Origin: Clostridia bacterium
Lineage (GTDB): Bacteria; Bacillota; DAOUPZ01
Length of the DNA: 64,000 bases
Reading direction: 5' to 3'
NCBI GenBank assembly: GCA_030625885.1
Contig: DAOUPZ010000005.1
Coordinates: forward strand, 1 to 64,000
Shown here: one piece after another, positions 63,100-64,000 of the stretch
Numbering within the stretch: position 1 is the stretch's first letter
Layout of the letters: every line of letters starts with the position of its first letter
Position numbers and translations under genes: made by a program
Notes under the pieces: generated by a model
What the model saw: the letters and a program-made list of their open reading frames with translations, nothing else
Databases searched by the model: none
Told to the model about the DNA's origin: nothing

Positions 63100-64000
63100 T
63101 TAATCTCTAATTATTTCAATCCGTGCACCTAGTTTAACCAACTTTTCTTGGAAACTTTCATATCCTCTTTCAATATGATGTATTTCTTCTACAATCGTTG
63201 CCCCATCAGCTACTAAACCCGCCAATACTAAAGCCGCTCCAGCACGTAAATCCGTAGATGAAACAAATGTTCCACTTAATCTCCCTTTTCCACGAACGAC
63301 GGCTGTTGATCCTTCCAGCTTTATTTCTGCACCCATACGACGCAATTCAGGTACATGTTGAAATCTATTTTCAAATATAGTTTCCGTTATAATACTCGTT
63401 CCTTCTCCTAAGGTTGCAAGAACCATCATCTGCGCTTGCATATCCGTCGGAAACCCAGGATATGGAAGCGTTTTTAAATCAAAGGGGGCAAAAGTACCAG
63501 GCCCTATAATTCTCAAGTTACACTTATCACTATCAAATACAATTTTAGCGCCAATTTCACTTAGTTTTGCTACAATTGACTCAATATGTTCATACATAAC
63601 ATTCTTTAATATAACATCACCTTTGGTTAGGGTTGCCCCTACCATATAAGTACCTGCTTCAATTCGATCAGGCATAACATCATACTCAACATTATGAAGC
63701 TTTTTGACCCCTTGAATCATAACTTCTGCTGTGCCTGCTCCATGAATTAAAGCACCCATTTGATTTAAGAAATTTTGTAAGTCGACAACTTCAGGCTCCT
63801 GAGCAGCGTTCTTAATTGTTGTATCACCCTCGGCAAATACAGCTGCCATCATAATATTTTCAGTGGCACCTACGCTAGGATAATCAAGATGAATTTCTGT
63901 GCCAACCAGCCGATCAGCATTAGCGACGATATACCCATATTCTTCCTTAATATCCGCACCAAGCATCTTCAATCCCTTAATATGTAAATCAATAGGTCTT
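63100..64000 (-). CDS. murA: UDP-N-acetylglucosamine 1-carboxyvinyltransferase, N-terminus cut by window edge
   Basis: The last 300 or so residues of a MurA (about 420 in full). The frame continues to the right edge, beginning with RPIDLHIKGLKMLGADI. Conserved parts include DYPSVGATENIMMAA, DRIEAGTYMVGA, PYPGFPTDMQAQ and DLRAGAALVLAGL. The catalytic Cys loop would lie at about residue 115 and its neighbourhood is only partly visible. First committed step of peptidoglycan synthesis; downstream comes ddl. Confidence 0.93.
   Translation of the reverse strand, partial: RPIDLHIKGLKMLGADIKEEYGYIVANADRLVGTEIHLDYPSVGATENIMMAAVFAEGDTTIKNAAQEPEVVDLQNFLNQMGALIHGAGTAEVMIQGVKKLHNVEYDVMPDRIEAGTYMVGATLTKGDVILKNVMYEHIESIVAKLSEIGAKIVFDSDKCNLRIIGPGTFAPFDLKTLPYPGFPTDMQAQMMVLATLGEGTSIITETIFENRFQHVPELRRMGAEIKLEGSTAVVRGKGRLSGTFVSSTDLRAGAALVLAGLVADGATIVEEIHHIERGYESFQEKLVKLGARIEIIRD

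Overview
The window is a stretch of chromosome from an endospore-forming, low-GC, probably anaerobic Firmicute. SpoIIGA, SigE, SigG, SpoIIR and a YlmC/YmxH protein show sporulation. The dcw, ylm, pyr and ileS gene order is that of Clostridia or Negativicutes, and a TM1266-type iron-only hydrogenase regulator fits an anaerobe. I cannot resolve the genus. Nearly all genes lie on the minus strand; only a 64-residue protein (2210-2404) and a TauE-type permease (7588-8364) are on the plus strand. I see no rRNA, tRNA, CRISPR array, prophage or transposase gene.

Layout, left to right. 1-10 kb: a chemoreceptor cut by the left edge, an EEP-fold hydrolase, a MazEF toxin-antitoxin pair, a VanW protein, an operon of an unannotated 58-residue protein with DUF3326 and CBS proteins, membrane proteins, a queuosine-precursor transporter and a repressor/membrane-protein pair behind a double operator. 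10-19 kb: a six-gene ABC importer operon with a TiaS-like kinase-domain protein and a small cysteine protein, preceded by a leader peptide overlapped by a terminator; then a DUF89 phosphatase, an ABC-F protein and an orphan histidine kinase. 19-27 kb: the complete pyrimidine operon pyrR-uraA-pyrB-pyrC-pyrK-pyrD-pyrF-pyrE with a PyrR attenuator. 27-42 kb: rluD, lgt, lspA, a TraR/DksA-type protein, an amino-acid permease, ileS, then the divIVA/ylm/sepF/proC group, an HlyD-like protein, a B12-type radical SAM protein and a TPR protein. 42-46 kb: an OpuC-type osmolyte importer ending in a CadC-like ArsR regulator. 46-51 kb: an HD-GYP phosphodiesterase beside cheW and a chemoreceptor gene that is itself preceded by a c-di-GMP-I riboswitch. 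51-64 kb: nrdR, sporulation sigma factors, ftsZ, ftsA, two DUF881 proteins, divIB, ddl and a partial murA.

Three themes recur. First, several intergenic terminators are perfect palindromes of 44-60 bp that take in the stop codons of the flanking genes. Second, small non-coding repeats are inserted between genes: two copies and a remnant of a 139-bp element with terminal inverted repeats, another element of about 155 bp, and low-complexity foldback sequence. Third, control elements are unusually readable: a Spo0A-type spoIIG promoter with a 21-bp spacer, paired 18-bp operators 53 bp apart, a PyrR attenuator and the c-di-GMP riboswitch.

Most coding content is ordinary housekeeping. The least described parts are the DUF3326 operon, the TiaS-like/ABC operon with its overlapping leader, and the inserted repeat families.
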